From NCBI GenBank assembly GCA_947167995.1, contig CAMVKS010000002.1:34182-98181 (forward strand): DNA of 64,000 bases, in the 5' to 3' direction. The position numbers and the translations under genes are program-made. This DNA comes from an uncultured Prevotellaceae bacterium. GTDB lineage: Bacteria; Bacteroidota; Bacteroidia; Bacteroidales; Muribaculaceae. Position 1 is the stretch's first letter. Every line of letters begins with the position of its first letter. The notes under the pieces are model-generated. The model had not been told where the DNA came from. It saw only the letters and a program-made list of their open reading frames with translations, and did not search any database. This document shows positions 34,070-44,292 of this stretch, one piece after another.

Positions 34070-34381
34070 ATGCCAACGATAAACAAACCAAAACCAAAAC
34101 CATCTGCAAGAAGATTGCAGCGACAAAAGATGTACCGCATGACGGAATGGAAGAACTTACGCGACTATTGGATGCAGCAGCACCCACTTTGTCAAATGTG
34201 TCAATTAAAAGGTATCGTGAAAGAAGGTGAACACGTTCATCACATGCTTTCACCCTTTGAGGAAGGACTAAGTGAATTTGAAGCCAAACTGCGATTGCTT
34301 TCATGGCAAAATCTTATGACCTTGTGCCGTGACTGCCACAATGAAATTCACGGAAATGTGAAGAAAAAAAAGAAGAAATAA
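34070..34381 (+). CDS. Phage HNH endonuclease
   Basis: 103 aa. A basic N-terminus (KPKPSARRLQRQKMYRMTEW) is followed by PLCQMCQLKG, the HNH core HVHHMLSPFEEG, and TLCRDCHNEIHG; the two CxxC pairs bind a structural zinc. Such HNH proteins cooperate with the terminase in HK97-type cos packaging, but here the gene lies on the opposite strand about 3.2 kb from terS. Ends in a Lys tail. A terminator follows. Confidence 0.85.
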   Translation: MPTINKPKPKPSARRLQRQKMYRMTEWKNLRDYWMQQHPLCQMCQLKGIVKEGEHVHHMLSPFEEGLSEFEAKLRLLSWQNLMTLCRDCHNEIHGNVKKKKKK

Positions 34382-34462
34382 GAACTTTTTTCAAATAACA
34401 TACTATTTATATATGTAGAGTTGATTGCCATATTGTTATAATTTATTTTTGTTATTATTTTC

Positions 34463-34492
34463 CCACCCTGCTATTAGGTAGGGTGGTTTTTT
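34463..34492 (+). terminator. Rho-independent terminator after the plus-strand cluster
   Basis: CCACCCT, a 10-nt loop, AGGGTGG and TTTTTT. Confidence 0.85.
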
Positions 34493-34634
34493 GCATGTTA
34501 TATGCGGTATCGTATAATGTGCAGAAATGTGTAGAAAATTGTTGGTGAATTTTCGCTGCGCGTGTAAAGAAAACTTTTGGGCGGTTCTATGGGATGACCA
34601 CCCAAAAATACCCCTCCCCCCCACTATTTACAAA

Positions 34635-34661
34635 AATAAAAAAGGACTATATAAATAGTCC
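34635..34661 (-). terminator. Rho-independent terminator of the tail operon
   Basis: On the minus strand GGACTAT, TTAT and ATAGTCC are followed by TTTTTTATTTTTG, 28 nt after the possible holin stop. The rest of 34493-34634 shows no gene, only a C-run (34610-34622) that is G-rich on the minus strand. Confidence 0.8.
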
Positions 34662-34688
34662 CTTGAAAATGTTGAATAACTTAATAAC

Positions 34689-34952
34689 TTATTCATTTGT
34701 CTTGCTGCTTGCATCTGTCTCATGCTCGTGCAACTTCAACTTATAGTGCACATTTATTCCAAATAGACTTCCTGCAAATGTCAGTATCTCACCACTTCCC
34801 GTTAGCACAGATGGATGTATTTCTCCAAGTGGCTGAACTATGAACCCTGCTATCATCAGTCCAGCACCAACGATTACCATTGCAACCGCTGAAATAATTT
34901 GCCACTTCAACTTATTTTTTACTAAAAAATCATTATCTTTCATTTCTTTCAT
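34689..34952 (-). CDS. Small two-helix membrane protein, possible holin
   Basis: 87 aa if started at MKEMKDND (34952); 34943 is also possible. Two hydrophobic helices (IISAVAMVIVGAGLMIAGFI and ILTFAGSLFGINVHY) are joined by a short loop with GEIHPSVLTGSGE, and the C-terminus is charged (KLHEHETDASSKTNE). This fits a class II holin in topology and position, after the distal-tail genes, but no holin family is recognised with certainty. No endolysin gene is next to it. Confidence 0.5.
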   Translation of the reverse strand: MKEMKDNDFLVKNKLKWQIISAVAMVIVGAGLMIAGFIVQPLGEIHPSVLTGSGEILTFAGSLFGINVHYKLKLHEHETDASSKTNE

Positions 34953-34961
34953 CCCTTTACT

Positions 34962-34971
34962 AATAAATATC
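34962..34971 (-). promoter_or_regulatory. Variant GATATTTATA motif before the possible holin gene
   Basis: GATATTTATT on the minus strand, one mismatch, 9 or 18 nt from the two candidate starts. Confidence 0.4.
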
Positions 34972-35049
34972 AATTAAAAATAAAAATTGCACCTAAACAC
35001 TATATAAAATGATAGGTGCAATGAACATATAATAAAGAAATATGATGTG

Positions 35050-38000
35050 TTAACACAACAGCCATGAGCCATGTCCATAATGTAGAACACGCACAATCGC
35101 TGAACGGCATAGCGTGTAATTGCTTGTGTTACTTGGGTCATAATGTAAATATATCTGCTGATTGGGGTTGATGCTGTGTTGTGCACCATCAGTTGGCACA
35201 TTAACTTCAGCATTCTTTATCATTATCATATAACCACTTGGTAACACATATTCTTTTCCGTCAATGGTCAATTGATAGTCAGGAAGATATATATGTGTAC
35301 GTCTGTTATTTTCATTGAATGATGGAACATCTGCAAGTAATAAACCCTTATCAGTTAGTGGGTTAATGGTATATACATAGTTAGTCCCATTCAATGTGTA
35401 ACGCGGTGAAAGTATGTTGGTGGTCTCAATGACGTTATCAAATGGCAACCACAGTTCATTAGTTTGTATATAATTGGGTGGAAGTCTTTGCAGACCTTGT
35501 TCGTTAACCCTTACACCATCATAACCCCATCGCATTTGTATTTCTTCACTTCCTGCCCACAACATTGCATTGCTGTATGGGTTGCAGTAGAACCCATCTG
35601 AACCAATATATGTTTGATGGGTTATGGTCTGTGTTACCATTGTGCGTACTTCTTCATACACATTGGGCAGTGGTGTTGCATTATTTGTTATATCAGCATT
35701 GAACAGATAGACACCACTTGTTGCAATTGACTGTGATATATCATTTGTTGTGTGTTCACCGTTGCTATATGTGAATGTTCTATTGAACGTATATACAGGG
35801 TTGTTGTTCCCTTCCTTGTAGATGTTAATTGCTGCGGTGAATGTTGCTGTGGGGTATTGTGGTTCACCTGTTGATGAAGAAGATGTTATAAGGCATCTGA
35901 CATTCTTCATTGTCAGTGTGTCACCAACATTGAAGTAACCTATCTTTCTTTGTAGCGTGCTTTGGCTGTAAGTTGTTGCATTCTGCACTTTCACACTTGA
36001 CTTAACTATATAAGCTGTACCACTATCAAAGTCTGCAATGCTTCCAATTTCATTGGGTTGAAGTTGAATTCTTGGTGTTCCTTCCTCATCATATATGGTA
36101 ATGCCATTGTCTGTGTTGTTCAGGTTCAAATTGCCATTGATTGTGGTGTTATCAGCATTGAGTGTAATCTGTCCACTTTGGACATCTATACCAGTTTTTT
36201 CATTAAGTTCATTGTACACATTCAATTGAATGTTGTTGGCTGTTTGGGTAAGTTCTGAACTTGTCACATAATCACCTTCAATGTTGGTAACTCTTGAAGA
36301 TATGTTATCAGCAGTAACTTGTAATTGTGCAATGTCAGCATTCACCGTTGTTATTTCATTGTCAGTGTATGTGTTTGACTGCTGCACTGCTGCTGTTATT
36401 GCGTTGTCGCGGACTTGAAACATTGAACCCGCGTTGAACTTCACAGCTGCGACAAATGTATCAACAACTTCACCGTTCTTCATCAGTGTTAGAATTGCGG
36501 ATGTGGGTGGTGTGGTCAAGTCCATAAAGCCACCAACCGTTTGTGACAGTGTGAACCTATCTGTGCCACGCGTCAGTGTGAAGTAGGCACCTGCATTGTT
36601 CAACCTCAATGAGCAAGTGAAGTCAGTGACATCTGAAAGTGTGGTAACAGTTGAACCTTTCACATGTTGAACCTGAACATCTGCGGTTATATTCAGGACA
36701 TTTGAAACCTGAACCGTTAAATCACATTCATTCACTTTCATCTTATCAAATTCAGCATCAGCACCTACCACCGTTGAACCACTTGTGATAACATTCAATG
36801 GTACATTCTTGGTTATTGTTTTGGTGTCTGTGCCGTTAGTGTACTCAATGTATATTGTGCAATTGTGGGTGCTTACCGTCACAGGTGTTACCGTGCCATC
36901 TATTGACTGTGAACTGTTAATCGCCCAAGTTACATTGCAGCCACCTGTTCTATCGTCTGCAACTCTTTGAACACAAAGTCCTGTTTCTTGACGAATAACA
37001 GATGCTTTCAGGCTTACTTGCCGTTGTGTACCGTTCTTGATGTAACTTCTTGAAGTCCAACTGCTATAAGGTATTTGGGTTGTTCCTTCATACAGTTGTA
37101 TGTTGGTAGGCAAGTTTTGGCATTCTGAAATGGAAGTAATCTGTGAAGAACTGTTTGCCATGATGAATGCTGCATCACTGTTGGTTACTATTGTGGGCAA
37201 TGTGCCACTAACCAAGTCCTTCACATCAGTTATGGTGTTCCCTGTGATAACTTTGAAGTCACCAGTGAATGTGTTACCATTTGCTGCCATTTGGTTAAGA
37301 ATGTGACCGTCTAAGGTGTAACCGTTTATACCTGTGTATTGAACAATTGATGGTGCTTGAACATTACTATCAATGGATGCAATGGAAGATAATATAATTG
37401 CACTTTGTCTTGTTGTGTCTGTGCGATTGCCTAACTGTACTATTTCATCACCCACTTCAGGGATGCTTGAACCGTCTTTGTCTGTTTCTGACAATATGAT
37501 ATAATTGCATTCTACTTCTTCTGTGTCAATAACTTCTGACATTGTTCCAACTTCTACCACAAGCCACCAATAATATTTGTTGCTTGCGTTGTAGTTAGTA
37601 CCTTCTTGAACATTGAACGTTTGGCAACGAACTTGGTCATTAACGACAAATTCATTATCTATGGCTTTGTTTGTTTCAGGGTCTTTTTTTCGCCAAAACA
37701 ACATATATTGTCCACCAATAGGTTTCACTTTGTCTATCTTTGCATTAGCAGCAGACAGTATCACTTGCCCACTGTTAGACTTTAATTTATCTATTATCAA
37801 TTCAAAAAAGTGTGCTTGTTTGGTGACGGTCAAGTATTCAGCAACCAAGTTTGTTATTGTGCCATCTGTAGCGGTCAGTTCATTGGTGTCAACGGTGTTT
37901 GCTTCAATACTGTCAGCAGCATATATATTTGAACAATTAAAATCTACACAAGAAACATCACCACCAAATATACCATCATCGCCACTTATCGCACCATCTG

Positions 38001-38271
38001 CTTCAATTGTGGTGTGTGAATGAATGCTGTTGGCTTCCAATGTACCCTGTGCCGTTATGTCAGTTGCCGTTACATTTCCCTGTGCTGTTATGCTGCCACT
38101 TGTTGTTATATCACCGTCAATGTCGCTTGTGTGGTCATGTGGCTGTCCCCATATTTTGACAGAATTCACCGTTGTGTTCACGGTGGTATTTGCGTAACCA
38201 CCACCGCTGCCACTGCTTGATGATGAACCACCGTCTTTTCGTTTTACTCCAAAACTCTTTATATTAATCAT
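35050..38271 (-). CDS. Large phage tail tip/fibre-type structural protein
   Basis: 1073 aa. A Ser/Gly-rich hinge (GGSSSSSGSGGGYANTTVN) follows the first 14 residues, then a series of short beta repeats of the TAQGNVTATDITAQGTLEAN type (about 45-150), several Ig-like beta domains, a coiled-coil-like helical stretch (about 640-700, NSRVTNIEGDYVTSSELTQT region), and a beta-rich C-terminus ending YGHGSWLLC. This is the build of phage minor structural/antireceptor proteins at the tail tip. It overlaps the upstream tail gene by 4 nt. It likely contacts the host surface; the receptor is unknown. Confidence 0.72.
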   Translation of the reverse strand: MINIKSFGVKRKDGGSSSSSGSGGGYANTTVNTTVNSVKIWGQPHDHTSDIDGDITTSGSITAQGNVTATDITAQGTLEANSIHSHTTIEADGAISGDDGIFGGDVSCVDFNCSNIYAADSIEANTVDTNELTATDGTITNLVAEYLTVTKQAHFFELIIDKLKSNSGQVILSAANAKIDKVKPIGGQYMLFWRKKDPETNKAIDNEFVVNDQVRCQTFNVQEGTNYNASNKYYWWLVVEVGTMSEVIDTEEVECNYIILSETDKDGSSIPEVGDEIVQLGNRTDTTRQSAIILSSIASIDSNVQAPSIVQYTGINGYTLDGHILNQMAANGNTFTGDFKVITGNTITDVKDLVSGTLPTIVTNSDAAFIMANSSSQITSISECQNLPTNIQLYEGTTQIPYSSWTSRSYIKNGTQRQVSLKASVIRQETGLCVQRVADDRTGGCNVTWAINSSQSIDGTVTPVTVSTHNCTIYIEYTNGTDTKTITKNVPLNVITSGSTVVGADAEFDKMKVNECDLTVQVSNVLNITADVQVQHVKGSTVTTLSDVTDFTCSLRLNNAGAYFTLTRGTDRFTLSQTVGGFMDLTTPPTSAILTLMKNGEVVDTFVAAVKFNAGSMFQVRDNAITAAVQQSNTYTDNEITTVNADIAQLQVTADNISSRVTNIEGDYVTSSELTQTANNIQLNVYNELNEKTGIDVQSGQITLNADNTTINGNLNLNNTDNGITIYDEEGTPRIQLQPNEIGSIADFDSGTAYIVKSSVKVQNATTYSQSTLQRKIGYFNVGDTLTMKNVRCLITSSSSTGEPQYPTATFTAAINIYKEGNNNPVYTFNRTFTYSNGEHTTNDISQSIATSGVYLFNADITNNATPLPNVYEEVRTMVTQTITHQTYIGSDGFYCNPYSNAMLWAGSEEIQMRWGYDGVRVNEQGLQRLPPNYIQTNELWLPFDNVIETTNILSPRYTLNGTNYVYTINPLTDKGLLLADVPSFNENNRRTHIYLPDYQLTIDGKEYVLPSGYMIMIKNAEVNVPTDGAQHSINPNQQIYLHYDPSNTSNYTLCRSAIVRVLHYGHGSWLLC

Positions 38272-41021
38272 ATTTCTTTAAATGTTATTTCAACTGTGTT
38301 ATATTTAAGATTTGTGTTCATGGACTGAATGAAGAATGTTCTGTTAAGCACACTTGAAGTGTAGCGGTTGCGCCAATCAATGTTATCATTGTGCATGGTT
38401 GCTTCCATTATCAAACGCGGTTGACAATATTCAAGATAATATTGGTTAACATAGTGTTCTTCAGCTTTTGCCGTCTCCCTTGTTAAATAGTTGTAAATGG
38501 TACTAACAGGAAGTTCATTTGTAGTGTTCTGCACTGCATTGATGTTTATGCCATTCTTAACACCTTTTTCAATGGCTTCAGAACTTGATAACTGTGTAAT
38601 GAACTTGAACGTTGTACTGTCATTCTTGTTAATGAATTTATCTGTTTCATCTGACATGTAAATCAAATCATTGTATTCACCCACAAAACTATTGCCACCA
38701 TTATCTGAAGCGATTTTTGCTGCAAAATCCTTGATAACCACATTGCCAATGTTAGCCAATACCATTTTATTATTATCGTACCATTTTGTATGTCTGAACC
38801 AAGTTGGGTGTCTTCTTGTTATGGTGTTCCATGTGGTGTTGATGGGTCCCAGTATTCTAAACTGAACTGCACCGCTAAGGTTATCACTTTTTTTAATGGG
38901 AATTGCTGTGCCTTCCATGTCCAGGTTCATTGATACTGAAATTGTGTTCTGTATTTTGAATTCAGTGCCTACTATATAATCATTCAACTTGGGGTTAATG
39001 CCAAGTGTGAATGTTGTTATGGTGTATTCCTGTCCGTCATCTTCATAAATGAATGTTGGTTCTTGCCCAAGTGTTACCCATTGGAAGGTGCTGTTTCCCC
39101 ATTGGTCAACGTCTGTTTCAATTAGTCTTTTGTTACCAATGATAAGTTCACATTCCAAGATAGGAAGCTTTGTAACCAAGTCTGCATTTTCGTCAAAGTT
39201 GTGTTCAGAATAGTTGTATGCAAGTCTTTTTGACTTACAGTCAGCAGGTGGTTGCAGACTGACTTCATTTTGCAGATACTGTGTTTCATCAATGGGGTCA
39301 GATGGGTTTGTCATGGTATAGAACTTCCGTGTGTAAAACCTTCCCTTGTAGCCGTTTTTGGTTGAACCGTCAGCTTCTTCATTGTTTAGAAAATCAACAT
39401 TCTTAGTTATGTACTTGAACGTGAAACTATTTTGACTTAGCGATGCAGCATCATTCATAAGTGTTGCATAACTGCCTGTTTCTTGCTGCTGTGGCTGCAA
39501 TGTAATGGAGCCAGTGAAGACAATGTAGTTAGTTGCTTCATCATCGCTTGGGCTGTATGCAGCACCACTTGCGCCACCTGTGTATTCTATCATTGGCGCG
39601 TGTTCTTGAAGTTCCGTAACGGTTGGTTCAGAAGTTGTGTTATCGTTCACCATATTGCCATTTACTGAAATGTAAAGGTAATTGGACATTGATACCTTGC
39701 CAGTGGGTTCATTGTCCATTGCGCTTGTTGGTCGCTCAACCTTGCCAAACTTGAACAGTGACGGTGTAAGTCTGTTGTTGTACACATACCTTGGTACTTC
39801 CCATTGCTTCACATAGTTGTTCCCTGATTTTATGTAAACATCAGTTATATCACCTGTGCCGTTGTTGGGGTGCATTTGCCACTTCTTGTTATAGACTGCT
39901 TGAATGTACCAATCAACACATTTGATGTGTTCACTTTCTTCTTTGCTAATATATTGGTCTAACAGCAATTTTCTAAGACCGTCAACGTCTTTCCAATCAA
40001 TATCTTTATCTTTGTCGCTGTCTGCATCAGACCACATTTCACGGCAATATAATTGCTTTCCACTGAACAGTGAAGACAGTTCTTTGTCTTCTAATGGACT
40101 TTCTATTATAACATCTTGGTTTTCCAGTTCACACTTTACACTGAATTGATTATATACATCATCAACTGTTATGTTGGTATCGTCAGAACCGTGCATTTCG
40201 CTTGTAAGTGCAATAGTGCTGCTTCTTGGCAATGTGACGTTGACATCATTAAGAACATCATACCATACATTTCTACCATTCTTAATTGTCCCCCAATCAT
40301 ATATGAAAAAATCAAACCCCTGTTGAACTATATGCAGATTCAAGTATTGAAGTATTTGTGTTAGTATTTCTTCGTTTGTCCAACAGTCATCAAATTCATC
40401 ACCAAGTATGTAGCTTTCATCAATTGCCATTGTGTTAAATGTGATTTTTTGAAAACCTGCAACAATTGCTTTTGTACAATCATATATCAGCCTACATTCC
40501 ACATCACCATCAATGTCAAGTGTGGTTATTATGTCATTGAACATTTGCTGCAACATTGTCTTGAAAGTTGCGGTTGTTGCAGTCTGCTTAATGCTGTCAT
40601 AGGTTCTTAGGTTGCAATTTTTGTATTTGTAATACTGTAAAGTTGAAATTGCATCGATGCAGTTAATGGTGAATTCTTCAAGTGGTTTAGCAAATGGTTG
40701 ATTGAAAGAATTGGGTTCAACATACCCAGCAAACACACATTCTTGTGTGGCTGCGTTCTTAATGTTCACAATGATATTTCTTGCATTGCTTGCCCACAGC
40801 GCATCACCAATGTAACCGTCACAGACCAAGTTTATACTGCAACTTTTTCTGATTAGGTGTTCCAGTGTGTTATCACAGTCTGTTTCTATGGTCACAGGGT
40901 CAGCACTGAAATACAACCCATCTTCACCAATGGTTCTTGTTGTGGAACTATCACCGTCTGAAAGTATCTTGACGGTGAAAAGTTCATTATCTACATTCCT
41001 GAATTGTCCAGTAATTAACAT
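38268..41021 (-). CDS. Distal tail / baseplate hub-like protein
   Basis: 917 aa directly after the tape measure gene (1 nt gap). The N-terminus MLITGQFRNVDNELFTVKIL, the following FAGYVEPNSFNQPFAKPLEE and FTINCIDAISTLQYYKY segments recall distal-tail and hub proteins that close the tube and bind the tail tip. It ends with FIQSMNTNLKYNTVEITFKE I, typical of such hubs. The assignment rests mainly on position (tape measure - hub - tip) and size. Confidence 0.68.
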   Translation of the reverse strand: MLITGQFRNVDNELFTVKILSDGDSSTTRTIGEDGLYFSADPVTIETDCDNTLEHLIRKSCSINLVCDGYIGDALWASNARNIIVNIKNAATQECVFAGYVEPNSFNQPFAKPLEEFTINCIDAISTLQYYKYKNCNLRTYDSIKQTATTATFKTMLQQMFNDIITTLDIDGDVECRLIYDCTKAIVAGFQKITFNTMAIDESYILGDEFDDCWTNEEILTQILQYLNLHIVQQGFDFFIYDWGTIKNGRNVWYDVLNDVNVTLPRSSTIALTSEMHGSDDTNITVDDVYNQFSVKCELENQDVIIESPLEDKELSSLFSGKQLYCREMWSDADSDKDKDIDWKDVDGLRKLLLDQYISKEESEHIKCVDWYIQAVYNKKWQMHPNNGTGDITDVYIKSGNNYVKQWEVPRYVYNNRLTPSLFKFGKVERPTSAMDNEPTGKVSMSNYLYISVNGNMVNDNTTSEPTVTELQEHAPMIEYTGGASGAAYSPSDDEATNYIVFTGSITLQPQQQETGSYATLMNDAASLSQNSFTFKYITKNVDFLNNEEADGSTKNGYKGRFYTRKFYTMTNPSDPIDETQYLQNEVSLQPPADCKSKRLAYNYSEHNFDENADLVTKLPILECELIIGNKRLIETDVDQWGNSTFQWVTLGQEPTFIYEDDGQEYTITTFTLGINPKLNDYIVGTEFKIQNTISVSMNLDMEGTAIPIKKSDNLSGAVQFRILGPINTTWNTITRRHPTWFRHTKWYDNNKMVLANIGNVVIKDFAAKIASDNGGNSFVGEYNDLIYMSDETDKFINKNDSTTFKFITQLSSSEAIEKGVKNGININAVQNTTNELPVSTIYNYLTRETAKAEEHYVNQYYLEYCQPRLIMEATMHNDNIDWRNRYTSSVLNRTFFIQSMNTNLKYNTVEITFKEI

Positions 41022-41022
41022 A

Positions 41023-44000
41023 TTATATAATGCCTGTGGTTACACCACTTTTACCCTTTATTTTAGAATAGTTTTTAAGTGTACCGTAAAGGTCACTGCC
41101 CTTGATTTTGAATGAAATGGTCTGTGCATTATCTGCACCAAGTCTGTTGTTATCTATTGCATTAAACAGGTTCTTTTGTTGCCTACCATTAAGTATCATT
41201 TCACCTGAATTGACCCTTGCAAACAACTTATCACCTGAATATGAAGAACCGCCAACTATACCACCGTTAGCAAACTTTGAAACCGCTTTGATGCTTGACA
41301 GTACCCCTTCCATTATGCCAACAGATGCTGCACCCAGTGCTGCACCCACAAACGGAATACTTGAATGTGCTGCAAACATATTTGCCGCGGCTGCTTCTTC
41401 TGCTGCTGCCGCCTGTGTCTGTAATGCCACCGCTGAAGCCATTGCAGGTTCAACCGTTGCTGCATCTGCTACCGCTTTTGAACCTTCTGCTGCTGCCAAA
41501 CCACCCAATGCAACTGTTTCTGCAATTATAGTTGCCGTGTTTTTTTCATTCATTGTATTCTCTGCTTCTTTTGCACCTTTAAGCATGTTGATTGTTTCAA
41601 TTAATCCATTGATTGTTTCAATCGTGGAGAATACAGAATCAACAACGGTGAATATTGTATCGAAAATTGCGATAAATTGTTCAAAACCATTTTTTGCGTC
41701 ATCCATCTTTTGTGCCAAACCGTCAAATGCGGTGTAAATGGAATTGATGCCACTGACAAAGTTCTTTGTGCCCTCAACCGCTTGTTCTCTTACCGCCTTT
41801 GCATATTCCTTGATGTCTTCTTTCATTTCAGTCAGGGTTGCTTCGCGTTTGGTCTTGGCAAGTTCTTCCCTGAATATTGATAATGATTGCTGCGCTTTGT
41901 TGAATGCTTCATCACCAACGTCTTCAAGTTTTATATCTTTCAGTTTGTCTATTTCTGTTTGGAAATAGTCAATACGTTCTTGAAGTTTTTCAAGATTTGA
42001 TTTCTTGTAATCGAAGGTGATATTCAGCTTTGCATTCTGTTGAACTGTCGTACCTTCCAACACACTCATTTTCCTTCCAAGTTCACCCTTCAGCCAATCA
42101 ATTTGATAATCAAGATTTGAAATTTTCAACAAGTCCTTTTCAGGGTCTAAGTTAAGTTTCTCGTTCTCCAGTTCTTGAATCTTCTTCTTCAATGCTGTTG
42201 GACTGTTTGGGTCAATGCCGTTCATCATTTGGTCTAAAGTGTTCTTGGCTTCTTTTTCAGCCTTATCAACTTCATACCATTTTCTTGCAAGTTGCGCAAT
42301 TTGTGGGTCATGGACATCCATTATTTTGATTAAGTCCATCATCTGTTGCTTGTACTTGCCCATTCCATCCAAACTGCCAGTGTTGACGAACGCGGCTGCG
42401 CGTTCAGCAATCTTCTTGTTGATTTCTATTTCCTTGTTCTTCCATGTTTCCAGTTCTTCACTACCTTCAGGTAACAGGTCTATAATTGTTTTGATTTGAT
42501 TCTTGGCTTCCCCAAGTCCCTTGACCGTTGAAGTGTCAATCAAATCAAATTTCATTTTCTGTGCGCTAAGAATAAGTTCATTGTAAAACTTCAGGTCTTC
42601 GTTGTAAGTCTTTGAAGTCTTGTCTAGACTTTGTATCTTCTTTTGAGCAACTTCAATTATTTTGTTAAGTCCTGCCCATGATTTTATAAGCGAATCAATT
42701 TCAGACTGTGTAAGTGTTATTTCAGATGTGCCACTTGAACCACCCTTTGCGGTTGGTTTGCTTCTACCGCTTGAACCCCTTGAAGAAGGTTTGTGCCTAC
42801 CACCTGAACCACTGCCACCTTTGGGTTCATCTTCATAGTTCTCTTGTTCTGTATATATATCTTGCGCTGTCTGACCCATTTGTTTGAACATAGCATCGCG
42901 TAACTGTTTAAGTCCGTTGGCTGCTTTGGTACGTTGTTCATCAATTATCATTGCCATCAGTTTGGACATTGCCGCGGTGGGGTCTTTGCCGCCAGCATTG
43001 CTAAACCAAACATCGCTTTCCATTTCAAAACCTGCGGCTTCCATCATTTTACTTGCGTCAAGTGCTGAACGTCCTGTTACTCTTTGAACCGCTTTTCTTA
43101 CATCAACCCAGTCAACTTCTTCACCGTTCAAAAAACGTTTGTATATCTTTGAAAGTTCTGCTATTGTTTTACCCAGCATTTCAGCATTCATTGCTTCTTC
43201 TGCCATTGCAATACTTCTATTGATTGAAGCACTGATAAAGTTCTTTGAATTGCCACCAAAAATCTTGTGTGCTTTATCAGCATCATTGACCTTTATTTTA
43301 AGTATCTTGAACTTTTCTGCATTGTCTGCAATCCACTTTGAAAGTTGCTGTGTATTACCCTTAACCAAGTTGTACTCCTGTTGCAGTTGTTCAAATGTGG
43401 TTATCTGATTAAGGACTTCAGATGATTGTTCTTCAAGCTTTGAATTGAAATTTTCTTGTGAATCTGCTGCATCATCAGTTGCCAATGCGTAAGCTGCAAC
43501 ACCTGCTGCTGCAACCAAAATAAGACCACTGAAATCACCAAGTAATGCCTTACCAATTGCTTTTGCCACATTCCAAGCATTCTGTGCGACTGTGTTTGCA
43601 CCTGTGGCAACTGTGTTGGCTGTTTCTGCTGCCGTTTCCCTTGTTTTTGCTGCTGCGCTTGCGTCTGTGGCTGCTTTGTTAGCGACTTCAGACACAGTGT
43701 TAGCGGTTTCTGCTGCCGTGTTAGCGGTTGTTGCTGTGGTGGTGATAGCAAGTTTTGCTGCTTTCAGTGCTTGCATCAACGCGCTGTCCTTGTTCAGTGC
43801 ATTTGCTACTGCTTGCACACCGTTAAGTATTGCCATAGCACTTTGAACTTTCAAAATTGCTTCTTTCACATTCTCATTCTCAACCCCAAACAAGTTCATT
43901 GCACCTGTGGCTGCTGTTGCTGCGCCAGTGATTGCCGTTAAACCCTGTGAAGCAACGGACAGTGCAAATGTATCATCTGCAAACCTTTTGGTTGCTGCAC

Positions 44001-44286
44001 TCGCATCACCCATCGCATCGCTTATCTGACCTGCATACATTGCTATCTGTGTGAATTCATCAGTGCCACTTAGACCCTGAAAATTCATGTCTGCCATGAT
44101 TGCTTTCAGGTCTCTAAGTTGCTTCTTTAGCGGTGCTGTGCTGTTTGTTATACGTTCAAATTTTTCACTGAACTTAGATAAGTTGTTAGAAGCACTGTTG
44201 CCCAAATCAGCGACAGCACTTTTCACGTTTTTAATGGTACCAGATAAATTATCTTGTCCCGTTAGTCTTACTACATAATCAGCCAT
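41023..44286 (-). CDS. Phage tail tape measure protein
   Basis: 1087 aa. Long helical and coiled-coil segments rich in Ala/Lys/Glu dominate (for example the Ala/Thr-rich stretch about 185-240), with hydrophobic patches DFSGLILVAAAGVAAYALA (about 255) and SIPFVGAALGAASVGIMEGV near the C-terminus, which may insert into the host membrane. A Ser/Gly/Lys-rich linker occurs near 510-540. Length sets the tail: about 1.5 A per residue would give roughly 160 nm, a family rule of thumb. It follows the tail chaperone by 6 nt, the canonical order. Confidence 0.92.
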   Translation of the reverse strand: MADYVVRLTGQDNLSGTIKNVKSAVADLGNSASNNLSKFSEKFERITNSTAPLKKQLRDLKAIMADMNFQGLSGTDEFTQIAMYAGQISDAMGDASAATKRFADDTFALSVASQGLTAITGAATAATGAMNLFGVENENVKEAILKVQSAMAILNGVQAVANALNKDSALMQALKAAKLAITTTATTANTAAETANTVSEVANKAATDASAAAKTRETAAETANTVATGANTVAQNAWNVAKAIGKALLGDFSGLILVAAAGVAAYALATDDAADSQENFNSKLEEQSSEVLNQITTFEQLQQEYNLVKGNTQQLSKWIADNAEKFKILKIKVNDADKAHKIFGGNSKNFISASINRSIAMAEEAMNAEMLGKTIAELSKIYKRFLNGEEVDWVDVRKAVQRVTGRSALDASKMMEAAGFEMESDVWFSNAGGKDPTAAMSKLMAMIIDEQRTKAANGLKQLRDAMFKQMGQTAQDIYTEQENYEDEPKGGSGSGGRHKPSSRGSSGRSKPTAKGGSSGTSEITLTQSEIDSLIKSWAGLNKIIEVAQKKIQSLDKTSKTYNEDLKFYNELILSAQKMKFDLIDTSTVKGLGEAKNQIKTIIDLLPEGSEELETWKNKEIEINKKIAERAAAFVNTGSLDGMGKYKQQMMDLIKIMDVHDPQIAQLARKWYEVDKAEKEAKNTLDQMMNGIDPNSPTALKKKIQELENEKLNLDPEKDLLKISNLDYQIDWLKGELGRKMSVLEGTTVQQNAKLNITFDYKKSNLEKLQERIDYFQTEIDKLKDIKLEDVGDEAFNKAQQSLSIFREELAKTKREATLTEMKEDIKEYAKAVREQAVEGTKNFVSGINSIYTAFDGLAQKMDDAKNGFEQFIAIFDTIFTVVDSVFSTIETINGLIETINMLKGAKEAENTMNEKNTATIIAETVALGGLAAAEGSKAVADAATVEPAMASAVALQTQAAAAEEAAAANMFAAHSSIPFVGAALGAASVGIMEGVLSSIKAVSKFANGGIVGGSSYSGDKLFARVNSGEMILNGRQQKNLFNAIDNNRLGADNAQTISFKIKGSDLYGTLKNYSKIKGKSGVTTGII

Positions 44287-44292
44287 TATATT

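Noticed and set aside
34602..34622. C-run (G-rich on the minus strand) as a G-quadruplex or cos site
   Set aside because: Too few regular G-tracts for a firm quadruplex call and no independent sign of a cohesive end.
40961..40985. GAAAGTATC match as a fifth copy of the prophage inverted-repeat element
   Set aside because: Only nine bases match; the middle and right arm are absent.
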